NCBI RefSeq assembly: GCF_025118155.1
Contig: NW_026251418.1
Coordinates: forward strand, 124,001-188,000
Direction of reading: 5' to 3'
Length of the DNA stretch: 64,000 nt
Origin: Cokeromyces recurvatus
Lineage: Eukaryota > Mucoromycota > Mucoromycetes > Mucorales > Mucoraceae
Part shown: piece by piece, positions 45,589-58,544 of the stretch
Layout: each line of letters begins with the position of its first letter
Position numbering within the stretch: the first letter of the stretch is position 1
Position numbers and translations under genes: made by a program
The notes under the pieces: model-generated
Databases searched by the model: none
What the model was told of the DNA's origin: nothing
The model's input: the letters and a program-made list of their open reading frames with translations, nothing else

Positions 45589-46319
45589 TAATTGAGCAGT
45601 AAGTGTAAACTTTCAGTATAGAACCCACTCGAATTTATACTATCATTACCCTGAAAGAAAAATTTACATCCTATTATACAAGTACTATTTGTTATAAAGT
45701 GGTGCATTTACCATTGCCACTCCTTTTTATTTTATCTTGTTTAATTATAAGTTTGTTAGTATTCTTTTTTTGTTTTATATTTGAATTAAATACCTAATAA
45801 ATGCAAAAGACACAATTATTTGAAAGATGTGATATTCAACAACAAGAAAGGCCTATAGACTAACACTTGGTCACTGTATGAAACTCTAGGCATATTCTCT
45901 TATCTTTGAGAGGAAACTACTTACAACCCATAAATTAATATGACAAATACTTTAGAAAAAGGGGAGGGGGAGGGGAAAGCGTAGATCAAACGAAGGCATA
46001 AAAGAAAAAGAAGAACATATTATCTTCCTCCGTAGCTATTTAATACAGATATGATATTAAAAATATATATTTAACACTCGTCTATAAACCTTACTGCCAG
46101 TGTTTAATAATAAAAAAAAATCGTTTAATTTTATTATTCACATTTATTTGAAAGCATTTTGACGTTAATCTAAAAATGCAATCGTTCAATTCTATTTTGA
46201 ATCGACTGATTTATATTTTAACCATTTAATTTTACATCTGTATTATTGAGTGATAGTTGATATTTACAGTCATGTTTAAACTCATAAAAATGTATCATAA
46301 GCTTTTATTATTATTATTG
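45232..46319. other. Intergenic region with (AT)n microsatellite
   Basis: About 1.1 kb between COA1's start and ISY1's end. A 40-base AT dinucleotide run occupies 45547-45586, and a G-rich GGGGAGGGGGAGGGG block lies near 45960-45975. No gene recognised. Confidence 0.65.
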
Positions 46320-47545
46320 TTAAATTTGACCTGTCAATTGCTTAGTTTCTTCTTCACTTTGCTTCAAATCCTCAGAAACATATTTATCCAGTAACTAAAA
46401 TAAATGAAGTTAGTATCTATATAGAACAAAAAAAAAATATAAATCTCCTTTACCTGTTGTTTTCGCCTTTCCACTAGATATGTCTCTATTTCTTTCTGTG
46501 AAGGCACATTATTATTATCTGTTGCTGCATTACTTTCTTGTTCTTTTTTATCATGATACTCTTCGTTTTGATCTTGCTTTGGTCCCTTTTCTTCCACATA
46601 AGTCGTATCAGGTGCATCATGTAATTTTTCAATCAATTCCTTTTCAAGCGCTTGTTCATATTCAAGCAATATGGTCTGCTCATCATCATATCCATAATAT
46701 TCTGCATCAAGATCTCGATTTATTTCAATCTTTGCTTTAGCTGGTGTAACATCAGCAGCTATGAAAAGAAGAGGATACCTCATTAACACAATCACACACA
46801 CGCATATACGTATATAAATATATGGATGTAAACTTACCAGCTTTTTCAAATAACTCTCTTACACCGGGTAAGTCTCTTGCACGACCAAAATATCTAATAA
46901 TCAAAATAGAAATGAATAACTATCCTATTCGTTTATTGCTTTTTTTTTTGTATATACTTGTATCCTCTTGTGCCAGGAACTTCTCTTCCTTCAAAATTAA
47001 TCATTTTAGGGGCAGATCTCTAACAATATTACAATTATTAACATACTGACTATTACATACCTATATATATATATCACTTACAGTATAATCAGCGCCACCT
47101 AATTCCTTAATACGCATTTCCCAAGCATATTTTTGTCCCATAAGTTTATTAATGTCATCATTTAGATCACGCACTTGATAATCAGACAAACTCACTAATA
47201 CAATGAAATAAATCAACATGTGATTTTATTCCAAAAAAAAAAAAAAGTTAAATGATAGACATACCATCCTGAATCTTTGAAATCTTTCTTGAAATTTCAC
47301 TCAAAATATCTCTTCTCCATCTTTCTGCTTCTTGTACTGTACTAACAGAGCCTGCAAAAGCAGGACGACGTAATCGTACCTTCCCCAGTCCTAATTCGGC
47401 TGCTTGCGCCTCACGAAAACGATATAACATAGACTGTGCTTTTTCTTCATTACGCGCCTTTTTTTATTTATTAAAAAAAAAAGTAAATAAAGGAAGAAAT
47501 TGACATCAGGTTGAATTTAGACAATTGTTATTGATCATTTACCAT
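46320..47545 (-). CDS. ISY1: Pre-mRNA splicing factor Isy1
   Basis: Spliceosomal NineTeen-complex-associated protein that helps the first-step active site. The first exon is just the ATG at 47545-47543; after an 85-base intron the second starts ARNEEKAQSMLYRFREAQAA. The conserved N-terminal half continues RRPAFAGSVSTVQEAERWRR, DYQVRDLNDDINKLMGQKYA and APKMINFEGREVPGTRGYKY. The C-terminal half is acidic (EYYGYDDEQTILLEYEQALE), then VERRKQQ joined to LLDKYVSEDLKQSEEETKQ. About six exons. It fits the family along its whole length. A one-codon first exon is notable but frame-compatible. Confidence 0.92.
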
Positions 47546-47993
47546 TTTATTTTGAGATAAGGTTTAAAAATAATAGTTATCGCGGACTAGAATGATATAA
47601 AAAACAAAACAAAAAACACAAAAAAAAAAAAAAACCTTCAGTGACTGGGTTATTATATTTTATAATTCTCTAATGCACAAAAAAAAAAAAAAAAAGGAAT
47701 GACCTATTATTACATAATACAAAAATGAAATATATACATGTGCATATTATTTTGCATTATAAATGTAATATTTATGTACATGCATATATGTATTTTTTAA
47801 AAAAGGAATTCCGTCTTCTGCTATAAAGAAAGAGAAAGCAAGTTTCTTGACGGGAATTGTTTCTCCCCCCAAAAAAGAAGGATGTACAAATCAGCCGATT
47901 TTTCCTTGTGACTAATTAAATTATTATAAGCTTATCTTTTTTTTTTATCGTTTTTTTTTCCCTTTGATTTATTAACAAAGAAAATATACAAAT
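47546..47993. promoter_or_regulatory. Divergent promoter region ISY1 / AIM18-46-like
   Basis: 448 bases with A runs and a T-rich leader directly before the plus-strand ATG. No specific site recognised. Confidence 0.5.
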
Positions 47994-49175
47994 ATGTTTC
48001 GCTTATCTCGTGCTTTAACCACTCGTTTACCAAAGAATAACAGTAGTTTTGCTCATGTTACTCGCCGTATATTACCTACTCGTTGCTTAACTACTACTGC
48101 CTATAAAGTATTTATTAAAAAAAAAAACGAACGAACAAATAAGCTTTTTTTTTTTTAACTTTTTTCTTTTTTTGACAGGCAACAACATCAAACATAAAAA
48201 ATGCATTTGTTTTAACTGGCTGTGTAGCAGCAACTGGCACCTATCTCATATATTCTCAACAACAGCAAATTGTTTATGCAGAGGCACCCCTTGCCGCTAC
48301 CGACACTGTAGCAGGTATTGTATCTCCCAAAGGGAAAAAAAAAAGACAACCATGGTTAAGGACTAGAATTAATAATCAATTTTTGTTGTTGTTGTTGCTG
48401 TTATAGATCCTAGTACAAATATTGCTTTCCCACTTTATATCAACTCTCTTGAAGAAGGATTAAAAATGTTAATCGGTTTAGGTATACGTAGAGTTTCGTT
48501 CTTAAATATGGGTGTTTACGTACTTGGTTTATACATGAAAACTGAGGATATAGATAAATTGAGAAAATTATCAGAATGGAAGGTAAAATTTGCAGAGTAA
48601 AAAAAAAAAAGAAAAAAAAGCGGGTGTTTATATTTTATATATAGGATTTTGATAAAAGCAAGTTATTATCAGATAAGAAATTAGCAGAACAACTCTTAGA
48701 TGAACCCTATGAAATCAGTATTCGTTTAGGTAAAAAAGCATAAAGACTATAAACAAAGCTTTTCTCTTTCTCTCTTTCTTTTTTTTTACCATTTGTACTT
48801 AATCAATTTTATATTATAGTCCCCGTTCGCAATACGAATACACAACATCTTCGTGATAGCTTCATTCGTGCCTTAATGCAACGTATGAATAGCCAACAGC
48901 TTTCAGAAGAAGAAGAAAGACAAATATTAGAAGCAATTCAAGAATTTAAAGCAAACTTTATCCCAATGCGTATCATGAAGGAAACTGCATTTATCTTTAC
49001 GAAAACAGTAGATGGTGGATTTAAGATGGAATATGAAGGAAGAGATTTAGGTACTATTAAGAACCCTTGGTTAGCCAAGAACTTTATCATTAAATATTTG
49101 AACCCTGATTCACCTTCAAGTCCTGCTGCTCTTAACGATATTGCTGAAGGATTTGAGAGATTAATGAAAAATTAA
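47994..49175 (+). CDS. Mitochondrial chalcone-isomerase-domain protein (Aim18/Aim46 family)
   Basis: Fungal inner-membrane protein with a chalcone-isomerase fold that in yeast is not a flavonoid enzyme. Five exons. The presequence is MFRLSRALTTRLPKNN, and a membrane segment follows (AFVLTGCVAATGTYLIYS). The fold reads AFPLYINSLEEGLKMLIGLG, RRVSFLNMGVYVLGLYM, EPYEISIRLVPVRNT-type strands, FIRALMQRMNSQQL and FKMEYEGRDLGTIKNPWLAK. SPSSPAALNDIAEGFERL at the C-terminus is typical of the family. Introns at about 48107-48179, 48315-48406, 48581-48643 and 48731-48818 are inferred. Heme binding has been reported for yeast members; here it is only inferred. Confidence 0.85.
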
Positions 49176-49840
49176 TAATAAAAAGTAATAATTAAGCCCG
49201 CGGATAGAAAAAAAAAGAAAAAAAAAAGTTGGGCGAGTTTTTTTTTTTTTTTTTTTTTTTTAAAGTCAGGCACGTTTTGTCATATTATCGCGACTTATCT
49301 TTGACCCTACCACCCTCTCTTCCTTTAAATAAAGCGAAAACGTAAGTAAAAAAAAACATGAAAATGAGTTGATTATATTTATTTAGGGATAATGTTAAAG
49401 GGAAGAAAGAGAGAGAAAGATTGAAAGATGGATGGATATTTGATGGATGGATTTTATTTTTATTCTTTTTTTTTACATAAGAAAGTTTAGACATGGATAT
49501 ATGTATATACATACACCTATTTATTTATAAGGGATGTACCTCATTTTGACATTTAATGTCGAGTTTTATTTCGATGAATGACCAACAATAATAAAGGAAA
49601 AACACATTACAGTTAAAGATGATGCTTAATTTTGATGATGGAACAAACAATTATTAATTGCAATTTAATGACAATGTAACTATTACTCATTTAGGAAAAA
49701 AAAGCAATTCTTTCTTTCTCTTTCTTTTCAAATTTATCCTTACGCATATATATACGTATATATATTTATATGTGTATACATATATAAAAAAAGGGAAATA
49801 AAAGTAATGAATTTAACTTTTATATGTATATTATAATTAG
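49176..49840. other. Intergenic region, includes probable 5' UTR intron of NAC-alpha
   Basis: Holds a 21-base T run, GA- and GATG-rich simple sequence and alternating TATA/CATA tracts. The bases directly before the NAC-alpha ATG are TTATAATTAG, a splice-acceptor-like end, so a leader intron may end at the start codon. Confidence 0.5.
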
Positions 49841-50429
49841 ATGTCTACTGAGAACGCTCAAGCTTCTATCCAATCCCGTGGTGAACAAAAGGCCCGTAAG
49901 GCCATTCTTTCTCTTGGTTTGAAGCCTGTTAACGGTATCAACCGTGTTACCTTCACCCGTGGTCGCGGTGTAAGTAATAGAGGATGCCCCCTTTTTTTTA
50001 CAACATAACGCACTAATTTTTTTTCGTTATTATTGTATATAGTTGGTCTATGCTATTAACAACCCTGAAGTCTTCAAGTCTGTTAACTCTGATACTCACA
50101 TTGTTTTCGGTGAACTTCATGTTGAAGATTTGGCTGCTCGTGCTCAACAAGCTGCTATGGAACAACAACTCGCTGCTGATGCCGAAAAGGGTGCTGAAGA
50201 AGCTGAAGCTGCTCCCGCTGCCGTTGAAGAAGAAGAGGAAGAAGTTGATGCTACTGGTGTTGAGGAAAAGGATATTGAATTGGTTGTTAGCCAAGCTAAT
50301 GTTTCTCGTGCTAAGGCTATCAAGGCTCTTAAGAACAACGAAAACGATGTTGTTAACGCCATTATGGTAAGTGATAGCGAAGTAAGATTTATAAAAACTA
50401 ATTTTATTTTATAGGAACTCACCATGTAA
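49841..50429 (+). CDS. EGD2: Nascent polypeptide-associated complex subunit alpha
   Basis: Ribosome-associated chaperone subunit that dimerises with beta-NAC near the exit tunnel. Three exons. The NAC domain runs from [19 protein letters not shown] and [11 protein letters not shown] across an intron (49970-50041) to [19 protein letters not shown] and [17 protein letters not shown]. An acidic linker ([12 protein letters not shown]) leads to the C-terminal UBA domain: [19 protein letters not shown], then [11 protein letters not shown]. The last intron (50367-50414) leads to ELTM, the usual end. Codon use is richer in C-ending codons than its neighbours, consistent with high expression. Confidence 0.95.
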
Positions 50430-50724
50430 TAAAACTACTCCTTTAATATACTTGTCAAAATAAGAAAAAAATAAAAATTACATTTTATAAAGACACTATT
50501 TCAAAAAGGGTGAGGGGTCATAATCACTGAGAAAGAGAGAGAGAGAGAGAGAGGAGGGGAGGGGGCGGGTTCTTGTTATTAAGGAAACAAATATTTAGTC
50601 TTGTGCTACTGTAAATAATAGTAATAAAAAAATATATAAAAAAAGAGAGAAAAGGCATCAAATGAAAAAAAAAAATTGTTTTTTCTTCTCCCTTCTTTTA
50701 CAAAAACTACCTTTTATATAGAAA

Positions 50725-52014
50725 ATGTTTCATTCTTCAAGCCTAAGGCATGAACAATACATGATACGTTCTAATTCAAACAAAAAAGCTATTTTACATA
50801 AAAATCGTTCTTCATTAGAATCAGAAACATCTAGAACAGATAGTGGATATTCTTCAATCACTTCACATTCTATAAATACCAAAGAAGATACTTCCAATAA
50901 ATCTATTGCCACTACTACTATTACTACTACTGCCGCCACTGCCACCGCCACCGCCACCGCCTCCACTACTACTACTACTACTATTTCTAACAATTCATCA
51001 AAAAAGAAAAAAAAACATCCATCTCCTCGTCAACCAGATCTTGTCTATTCATGTCCTAGACCACTCGCCTTTCCGTTTCACAACGATGACCATTTTTTAC
51101 CTATTGCTGAAGCAGATCCACGCGATATAGCCAGACTCACACCTAATTATAATTCATATTATTCACGACAAGCACATATAAATAAGAATCAAAACAATAC
51201 AACACCATCATCATCTATTAGAACAAGCAATAGTAGTCAACAAGGATTTATATCTGATAATGAATCCAGTTACAGTCGTCGGTCTTCCTTATTGAGTACA
51301 ATACAACGTGGCACCGTACGTTCAATCCGGTCCTTTTTTATGAACCAGCAACATAATAATGATACAGGCTTGGATACTGATTTCAAAACACAGCAACCGA
51401 AACTCGAGATAAAAAGAGGAACAGTCCAGACCCTAAAAGACATGTTTAATAAGAGGAAAAAAGAGGACTCTTCATCGTTCACTCATAATAAAGTTGTACA
51501 ACAACAACAACAGCAGCAGCAACAACAACAATCAACCAAGAAGGGCCACGCTATTAGCAATACAATTAATCAATTCGAAAACATGGAAAGAGTATCACCG
51601 CTTAGTAAAGAATTACCTACTACCAAAAGGACATCACTGGCTTCACAAGCTACTAAATTTGTTACAACAAAATACAATTTATTAACAAATAAACAACAAC
51701 CTGCGCAAGAGAGAATAAAAGTAACAGCTTCAAAATCAGTACCTATATTTCCCACTACTGGTACTGCAACACAAGATAATTTAGCTATCAAATTAAAATC
51801 TAAAGTTAAAAAATTTTCGAACCGAATATCCGACGCCTTATTTCAACCAAAGAAGAGTAAATCGACTTCATTTTTAAAACAAAAGCCAAGGAATGAAATA
51901 GAAAACCAAGATACTGGCATCAACAGCAGTCAAATAGGTGTTAGTAAAATGTGGAATAGTTTGAAACGACTAGTCACTGGTAAAAAGACATCCCGAGTTG
52001 GTATTCTTCTCTAA
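50725..52014 (+). CDS. Hypothetical basic Ser/Thr-rich protein
   Basis: Single-exon, 429 residues, family not recognised. It is mostly low complexity: a Thr/Ala tract (about residues 55-90), polyglutamine (about 258-270) and many Lys/Ser residues. Two related short motifs occur about 40 residues apart: RGTVRSIRSFFMN and RGTVQTLKDMFNK. Near the C-terminus are SKVKKFSNRISDALF and KMWNSLKRLVTGKK, all possible amphipathic helices. PRPLAFPFHNDDHFLPIAEA is the most protein-like ordered stretch. It may be a disordered regulator or membrane-associating protein; there is no basis for a specific role. The long open frame against the AT-rich background supports real coding. Confidence 0.7.
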   Translation: MFHSSSLRHEQYMIRSNSNKKAILHKNRSSLESETSRTDSGYSSITSHSINTKEDTSNKSIATTTITTTAATATATATASTTTTTTISNNSSKKKKKHPSPRQPDLVYSCPRPLAFPFHNDDHFLPIAEADPRDIARLTPNYNSYYSRQAHINKNQNNTTPSSSIRTSNSSQQGFISDNESSYSRRSSLLSTIQRGTVRSIRSFFMNQQHNNDTGLDTDFKTQQPKLEIKRGTVQTLKDMFNKRKKEDSSSFTHNKVVQQQQQQQQQQQSTKKGHAISNTINQFENMERVSPLSKELPTTKRTSLASQATKFVTTKYNLLTNKQQPAQERIKVTASKSVPIFPTTGTATQDNLAIKLKSKVKKFSNRISDALFQPKKSKSTSFLKQKPRNEIENQDTGINSSQIGVSKMWNSLKRLVTGKKTSRVGILL

Positions 52015-52496
52015 TAATATCTTTGTGTCATTTTTACTACTTATTAATGATAAACCTGTAACTTATGAATCCCTATTTATGATTTATGCATCTTGCTAAG
52101 CTTTCTACTTGAACACCACATATGTAAACAAAACAAAACATTCCTTCATTGCCTTTTTCATTTCTCTCATTTTTAATTTTAATTTTAATTTTATTTTTCA
52201 CTTTTTTACTTTTTTGATTTTTGCTTAGAAAAAAAAAGAAGATAATAAAATATGATATTTAATACTATTGTATGGACATTTTTATATAATTGCATCCTTC
52301 GAAAGTATTGTGTGTTTCTGACTAATTTTTTTTTTTTTTTTTGTCAGCAATTAATCATCTCGTTGAAAGAGATAATTTGAAAACTGAAACCTTTTATTTC
52401 TCAGCAGGTTATAAATATGTTTATGCAAAAATAAAATAAATAGCTTTTTTTTTTTTCTTTCTTCTTCTTCTTTCTCTTATTTATTTATTATTTAGA
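52015..52496. other. Intergenic region, no gene recognised
   Basis: AT-rich with T runs; the final CT-rich stretch is the leader of the following gene. Confidence 0.6.
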
Positions 52497-53533
52497 ATGT
52501 CAGCTCCTCCCCAATGTGCCTTTATTGGTTTAGGTGCCATGGGTAAAAATATGGCTGGCCACATTGCCAATAAGTTGGCCTCAATGAATTACCCTCCACT
52601 TTTAGCCTATAATCGTACACAGGCGCGTACTGAAGAACTTCAGAAGACACATCCTATCGAAATTGCTACTAGTCTTGAACAGGTCGCTAAATCTGCTGAC
52701 ATCATCTTTTCTTGTATCCTGAATGATGCTGCTGTTCAAGAAACAATCCAAACTCTTCTACCTCATCTTAAAAAGGGTGCTATCCTCGTTGAATCCTCTA
52801 CGATTAGCCCCTCTTTAGCCAAGGACCTGGCGACTCAGCTCAGTTCACGAGGTGCTCATTACTTGGCTGCCCCCGTCATGGGCCCACCTGACAGAGCCAA
52901 AAGCGGTGATCTCACGATCTTGATGGCCGGTGGTGACTCCGTCGAGATTCGCCAGCAGGTACTTCCTCTCCTCCTTAACGTGATTGGTAAAAGAGTCATT
53001 GAATTAAGTTATGAGGATGCAGCTGAATCCTTACGTCTCAAACTGTGTGGCAATTTTTTTATTACCAGTATGGTTGAGATGATTGGAGAAGGTATGGCCT
53101 TGGGTGAAGCAGTAGGTGTCGGACAAGATAAAGTAAAGGAGCTTATTGATTGTGTCTATCCTAATTCTTTATTATCACTTTATGCTACTCGTATGTTAAA
53201 TAATACCTATCGTCATTATAGAGCTTTCCCTCTCTCGACTGCCAAGAAAGATGTAGGACATATTCTTCACATGGCAAAGGAAGCAAATGCGGAGTTACCT
53301 ATTACTCAGATCTTTTTGGAACATGCTAATAAAGCTCAAGAAGAACAAGGTGATATTGATATCTCTGGTGTTGTTGGATGTAAGTTTTTTTTATACACCA
53401 TTATAAATTGAGTAATTATAATTAGTTACTTATTCTTAAATATTTTTTATTTTATTTTATTTTTTATATATGAATATTATATTAGGCTCAAGAGAAAAAG
53501 CTGGACTTGGATTCGATCTTTAAAAAACAGTAA
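52497..53533 (+). CDS. 3-hydroxyisobutyrate/6-phosphogluconate dehydrogenase-like (beta-hydroxyacid) oxidoreductase
   Basis: NAD(P)-dependent beta-hydroxyacid dehydrogenase family. Two exons. The Rossmann loop is FIGLGAMGKNMAGHI, preceded by a short MSAPPQCA with no mitochondrial presequence. The substrate-binding block is APVMGPPDRAKSGDLTILMA; the catalytic lysine region reads ESLRLKLCGNFF. The helical C-terminal domain includes GEGMALGEAVGVGQDK and AFPLSTAKKDVGHILHMAKE. After an intron (about 53383-53485) the protein ends KAGLDLDSIFKKQ. The substrate cannot be told: 3-hydroxyisobutyrate, glyoxylate or succinic semialdehyde reduction are all known in the family. Confidence 0.88.
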
Positions 53534-53784
53534 AAAGAAGCATTATTAAAATAGATTATTATCATCATTATTTAATTTATAATAAAATATACTACTAAAA
53601 AACATATCATTTATTTTGGATTAATAATATACAAATAAATATTTTTTTTCCTGCAAGAAATTCCTTTTTTTCCCCCTTTCTATCCAATGATAAAATTCTA
53701 GTCAAATTCCTGATATTTTAGTCTTTCTTCTTTTTATTTAATCATTGAATGGAATCAGTCAACTACTTTTAACATATTGACATC

Positions 53785-56700
53785 ATGACGATTTCTTTAA
53801 GAATCGTTCATCTCGATCATTACATGGCTATCCCAGATCGCTTTGATCGCAAAGATTGTCCATTCACAAATCAAAAAATACAAAAAACACCTGTGCTGCG
53901 AATTTTTGGATCTATCGCAGGACAACAAAAAATATGTGTTCATATTCATCAAGTAATAATAAGCATATTGGTCTTGATAAAGTATTAGCTTTTAACAAAG
54001 GGGAAAAAAAATTTTTTTTCTTTTTTTTTTTTTTTTTTTTTTGTCCTCTAGGTCTATCCTTACTTTTTTATACCTTATGATTTACCAATTCATGGTGATA
54101 TTGAACGAGACATGTTTGAGTTTGGAACAAGTCTAAATGAGGCTATGAATTTAGCTACACATACCAATAAGCCCCATATTGCAGCCATCATTTTGACCAA
54201 GGGCAAGGCGTTTTATGGCTTTTGTCAAACATATCAACTCTTTCTCAAGATTTATTTTTTAGATCCTCAAGAGAAGCAACAGATGTTGGACATCTTGCAG
54301 TCAGGTGCTATGACTAAAGTCTATCAACCTTATGAAGCACATCTTAATTTTGAACTACAATTTTTGATCGATCATAATTTATATGGCATGGATTGGATGC
54401 ATGTGGACGATCAAGAGGCTCAGTATCGATCAGCGTCCGGATTTGGTGATAATGGAATACAACGTCAAAGCTATTGTGAGTTAGAGATGGATATGAATGC
54501 GATAGCTATTTTAAATAGAAGAGATCTGATTAACAGTGAAAATCAAAATGCAACAAAGCTTGTCAAATCGCTCGAAACTATTTGGAGAGATGAATTAGAT
54601 CGTCGTCGGGAGAGAGGTATAAAGGATCCTATACCATCTGTCACTCAAATAAAGGATCCAGTTGATCCAGAACCATGGCTATCCGAGTCTATATTCCGAA
54701 AGAGACTAGAAAAGATGTTGAATAATGATGCAAAAGAAATACCTAAAAAGGAACCAGTTATGTTGGAAAACATCATGACAACCTTTGAGGCTGTTGAGGC
54801 TCTTTATAAACCTAAAGCCCAAAGACATCCCTTTCATATATCATCAACAACTCATGAATGGGAACTACTACCTTCTCAATTAGACAAGGACATCCTGAAC
54901 TCTTTCATTGAGGAAAGTATATTAGAAGAGGGAAAAGATGAAGAGCAGCAACAACAAGTCAGTAGTGCGGATAATGATGATTATTCGTATTTTGATGACG
55001 AGGACGAAGAAGAAACCAATGAAATTCTTACACAATGGTTAGAAGAGGCAAACATTTTATCTCAAAATAATAATAACAATACTGAGAAACAAAAGTCTTC
55101 AAATGTAAATGAAGAGGAGTCATTTCAAATCAGTGATATACCTCCTGACCCAATGTAAGCAATATCAACATCTACTACTTGATTTAACATATTAATTACA
55201 TGATCTTTATAGGTTTCATATCAAAAAAAGACAGCCCACAACAAGGTTAGTGTCTAGAATTGAACAAGTTGACGGACTAAATGATTCAAATGTGGTTAAA
55301 CAAAAGAAGCTCAAAACAGCAGCTGAACTATGGGAAGAGGAGAAGAGAGTATTAAAACGAATGAGATTAAAAAAATCAGAAACGGACATGCAGATACGGA
55401 AGCAAAGATTAAATGCTACGATGGTAAAATCATCGACTATCACAATTCACCCGACTGACACTCATGAACAAAGATCAGAAATACAACAAGAGGATGCGTA
55501 TCTTCAGAAAGTTAGTGTCGTCATTCATCGATATCCTGAAAGGAAACAAAAGACATCAAATCACCACCGGTTACAAACAAAACAAACTCTTATTCAGGAG
55601 CCAAAGGTTGTGATTGTTCAACATAAAAAGTCACAAAGTATAAAGTCTAGCCTTCTAATTGAAACAGATAAATCATCAAAATATAGCACCAAGAAGACTA
55701 CCATGCTTAATGATGATAAAGAAAAGGCACAGAAAACGCCTGAAAATCAAGTTATAATGCGACCTGCTACTCAGCATACCTTAGGGGAAAAAGACCACAA
55801 ATCTACAAGTAGAGCGCATACTTCTATTTGTCATGCTGAAGAAGATAAAATACTATATAATGCCGAACAATCAATTAAGCATAAATCCTTTCAACCATCA
55901 ACATCAACATCAACTGGTTTATGCCCAATAATATCACCACCATTTGATATGATGACTCAAAGTAGTGAGGTTGATGATGGTACGTTATTTAGTTTAGTAT
56001 TAGGTTGATTAGAATATTCTAAAAATAATAATAAAAAAAAAAAGATACAGTCTTTAACAATACTATAGAGAATAATCAACAAACTGGTTACAATGTTCGA
56101 GAATTTGTCTACAATCATGCGCCTCCTTTTATTAAACAATTTTCAGGGCCTATTTCTTACCGAGAGCCATTTTATAGCAAGGCATCTGATCGGCCTAGCT
56201 TTCCAACTGTCTTTGCAGGTAAAGAGTTTAAGTTGCCTATTGGTGAACAACTCCTTGAGGAATTTAAAAGTACCTATCATGTTCCAACTCGACACCCAAC
56301 TACACATATTAAATCATGGACATTAAGCAGACCACCACCCTCCTTTCATGAAGTTCAGCAGTGGATTGATGATCCTAAAGATTCCTTAGAAGATAGTGCT
56401 CAACCTCATCTCCATCACTCTGCTTCCTCTAACCCATTTCAATATAGTGCAACAAAACCCAAAGCGCTGACAAGAAATGAAGATGAAATGGTTACTTTTT
56501 TCAGTTTGGAAGTACACGTAAACACTAGAGAAGGATTGCTTCCTGATCCACAATACGATGCTGTCCAACTTGTATTTTGGTGTCTGAAAAAGGATTTGAC
56601 ATCTAAAGAAGGGAAGATTGGATTGATTGCTATGCATAATTTTAATACTTCAAAAATTGGTTTAAACTGTGATGGTAAGCTCATTATCATAACACACACA

Positions 56701-56912
56701 CACACACACATGTATACATATATAAACAAAAAATAACATTTATTTTAAGGATTAATTGTGGATTATGTACAAGATGAAAAGCATTTAATTTCTCTATTAA
56801 TTGAAAAAGTGCGATATTATGATCCTGACATGTTGGTAGGCTATGAAGTTCAGAATGGGTCTTGGGGATATCTTATAGAAAGAGGAGCACAATTAGGTAA
56901 TTGGTTGAAAGG

Positions 56913-56943
<31 letters not shown>

Positions 56944-58498
56944 AAAAAAACCCTTCCCCCCACTAAATTATTTTTAAAACTACATAAAGGATTCCATTTA
57001 TTGGATGAATTGTCAAGAGTAATTGTAACGTCTGAAAGTATCAAAAGAGATGAATGGGGTTATAAAAAGGCATCTATGTATAAAGTCTTGGGTCGCCATT
57101 TACTTAATGTCTGGCGAATTTTAAAACATGAACTTACACTTACAAGCTATACTATTGAAAATGTTGCATATCATTTATTACATACCAGGTAAAAGAATAC
57201 ATTATTATTCCATCTTATAAAGGAAAAAAGAAAAAAAAATGTTTTATATTTATTTTTTTTTTTTTAACAGAATACCTTATTATTCTCATTCTACCTTAAC
57301 AAATTGGTATTCAAAGGGAATTCCTATACTTAAAAATCATTTAATAAAATATTATACAAGACGTGTTCAACTTAATCTTGATCTACTTGACGCCTCTCAA
57401 GTTATTAGTCGCACATGTGAATCAGCACGTATTTATGGTATTGATTTTTATGCCGTCCTTACTAGGGGATCACAATATGTTGTCGAGTCTATTCTCTTCC
57501 GTATTGCTAAACTTGAAAATTATGTCCTTATTACACCCAATCGAAAGCAAGTAGCCGCTCAACGGTCTTTGGAAGTTTTACCTCTAGTGATGGAGCCTAT
57601 CTCACGATTCTATAGTAGTCCTATGGCTGTTCTTGATTTCCAAAGTTTATACCCATCAGTCATGATTGCCTATAACTACTGTTATTCCACTTGTTTAGGA
57701 AGAATTCGAAAGTCAGAAGATAATGATTTGAGGTTTGGTGTACTTGATTCATTTGAACCTGATAAAGAGACTTTAAATGACTTGAAAGATTATATTCATA
57801 TATCACCCAATGGCGTCATGTTTGTTAAACCAGAGATACGTAAAAGTACATTAGCCAAGATGCTAGAGGAGTTATTGGACACAAGAGTGATGGTGAAAAG
57901 AGCGATGAAAGATTATGAAGATGATCCTGTAAGTAATTTATGATCCATAAATACTGCTGTGTATGTAATCATGAATGACTGATTACTCAAATTGTTTCTT
58001 AGGGACTTTTACGTATGTTAAACGCTAAACAAATGACACTTAAACTGGTAGCCAATGTGACTTATGGTTATACATCTGCTTCATTCTCTGGTAGAATGCC
58101 CTGTGTAGAAATAGCTGACAGTATTGTAGCTACAGGACGTGAGATTTTAGAAAGGACGATCCGATTGATTAATGAAACAAAAGATTGGGGGGCCCAAGTT
58201 GTCTATGGAGACACTGATAGCGTCTTTGTTTATTTCCCAGGTAAATCTAAAGAGGAAGCCTTTAAGCTAGGGAATGAGATTGCCAATACTGTTACACGCT
58301 TATATCCTACACCTGTCAAGCTTAAGTTTGAAAAAATCTATCATCCCTCAGTACTTTTAGCCAAAAAAAGATATGTTGGCTTTAAATATGAGTCATCTCA
58401 GAATACAACTCCTATCTTTGAAGCCAAAGGAATTGAAACAGTGAGAAGAGATGGTACAGCTGCGACACAAAAGATTTTAGAGTCTAGCTTAAAGTAAA

Positions 58499-58544
<46 letters not shown>

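Noticed and set aside
45492..45707. 71-codon minus-strand frame containing the AT repeat
   Set aside because: Mostly Tyr-Ile repeats encoded by the (AT)n microsatellite.
45960..45976. G-rich block as a possible G-quadruplex regulator
   Set aside because: Only one short GGGGAGGGGGAGGGG run in a spacer, far from either gene start; not enough to call a regulatory site.
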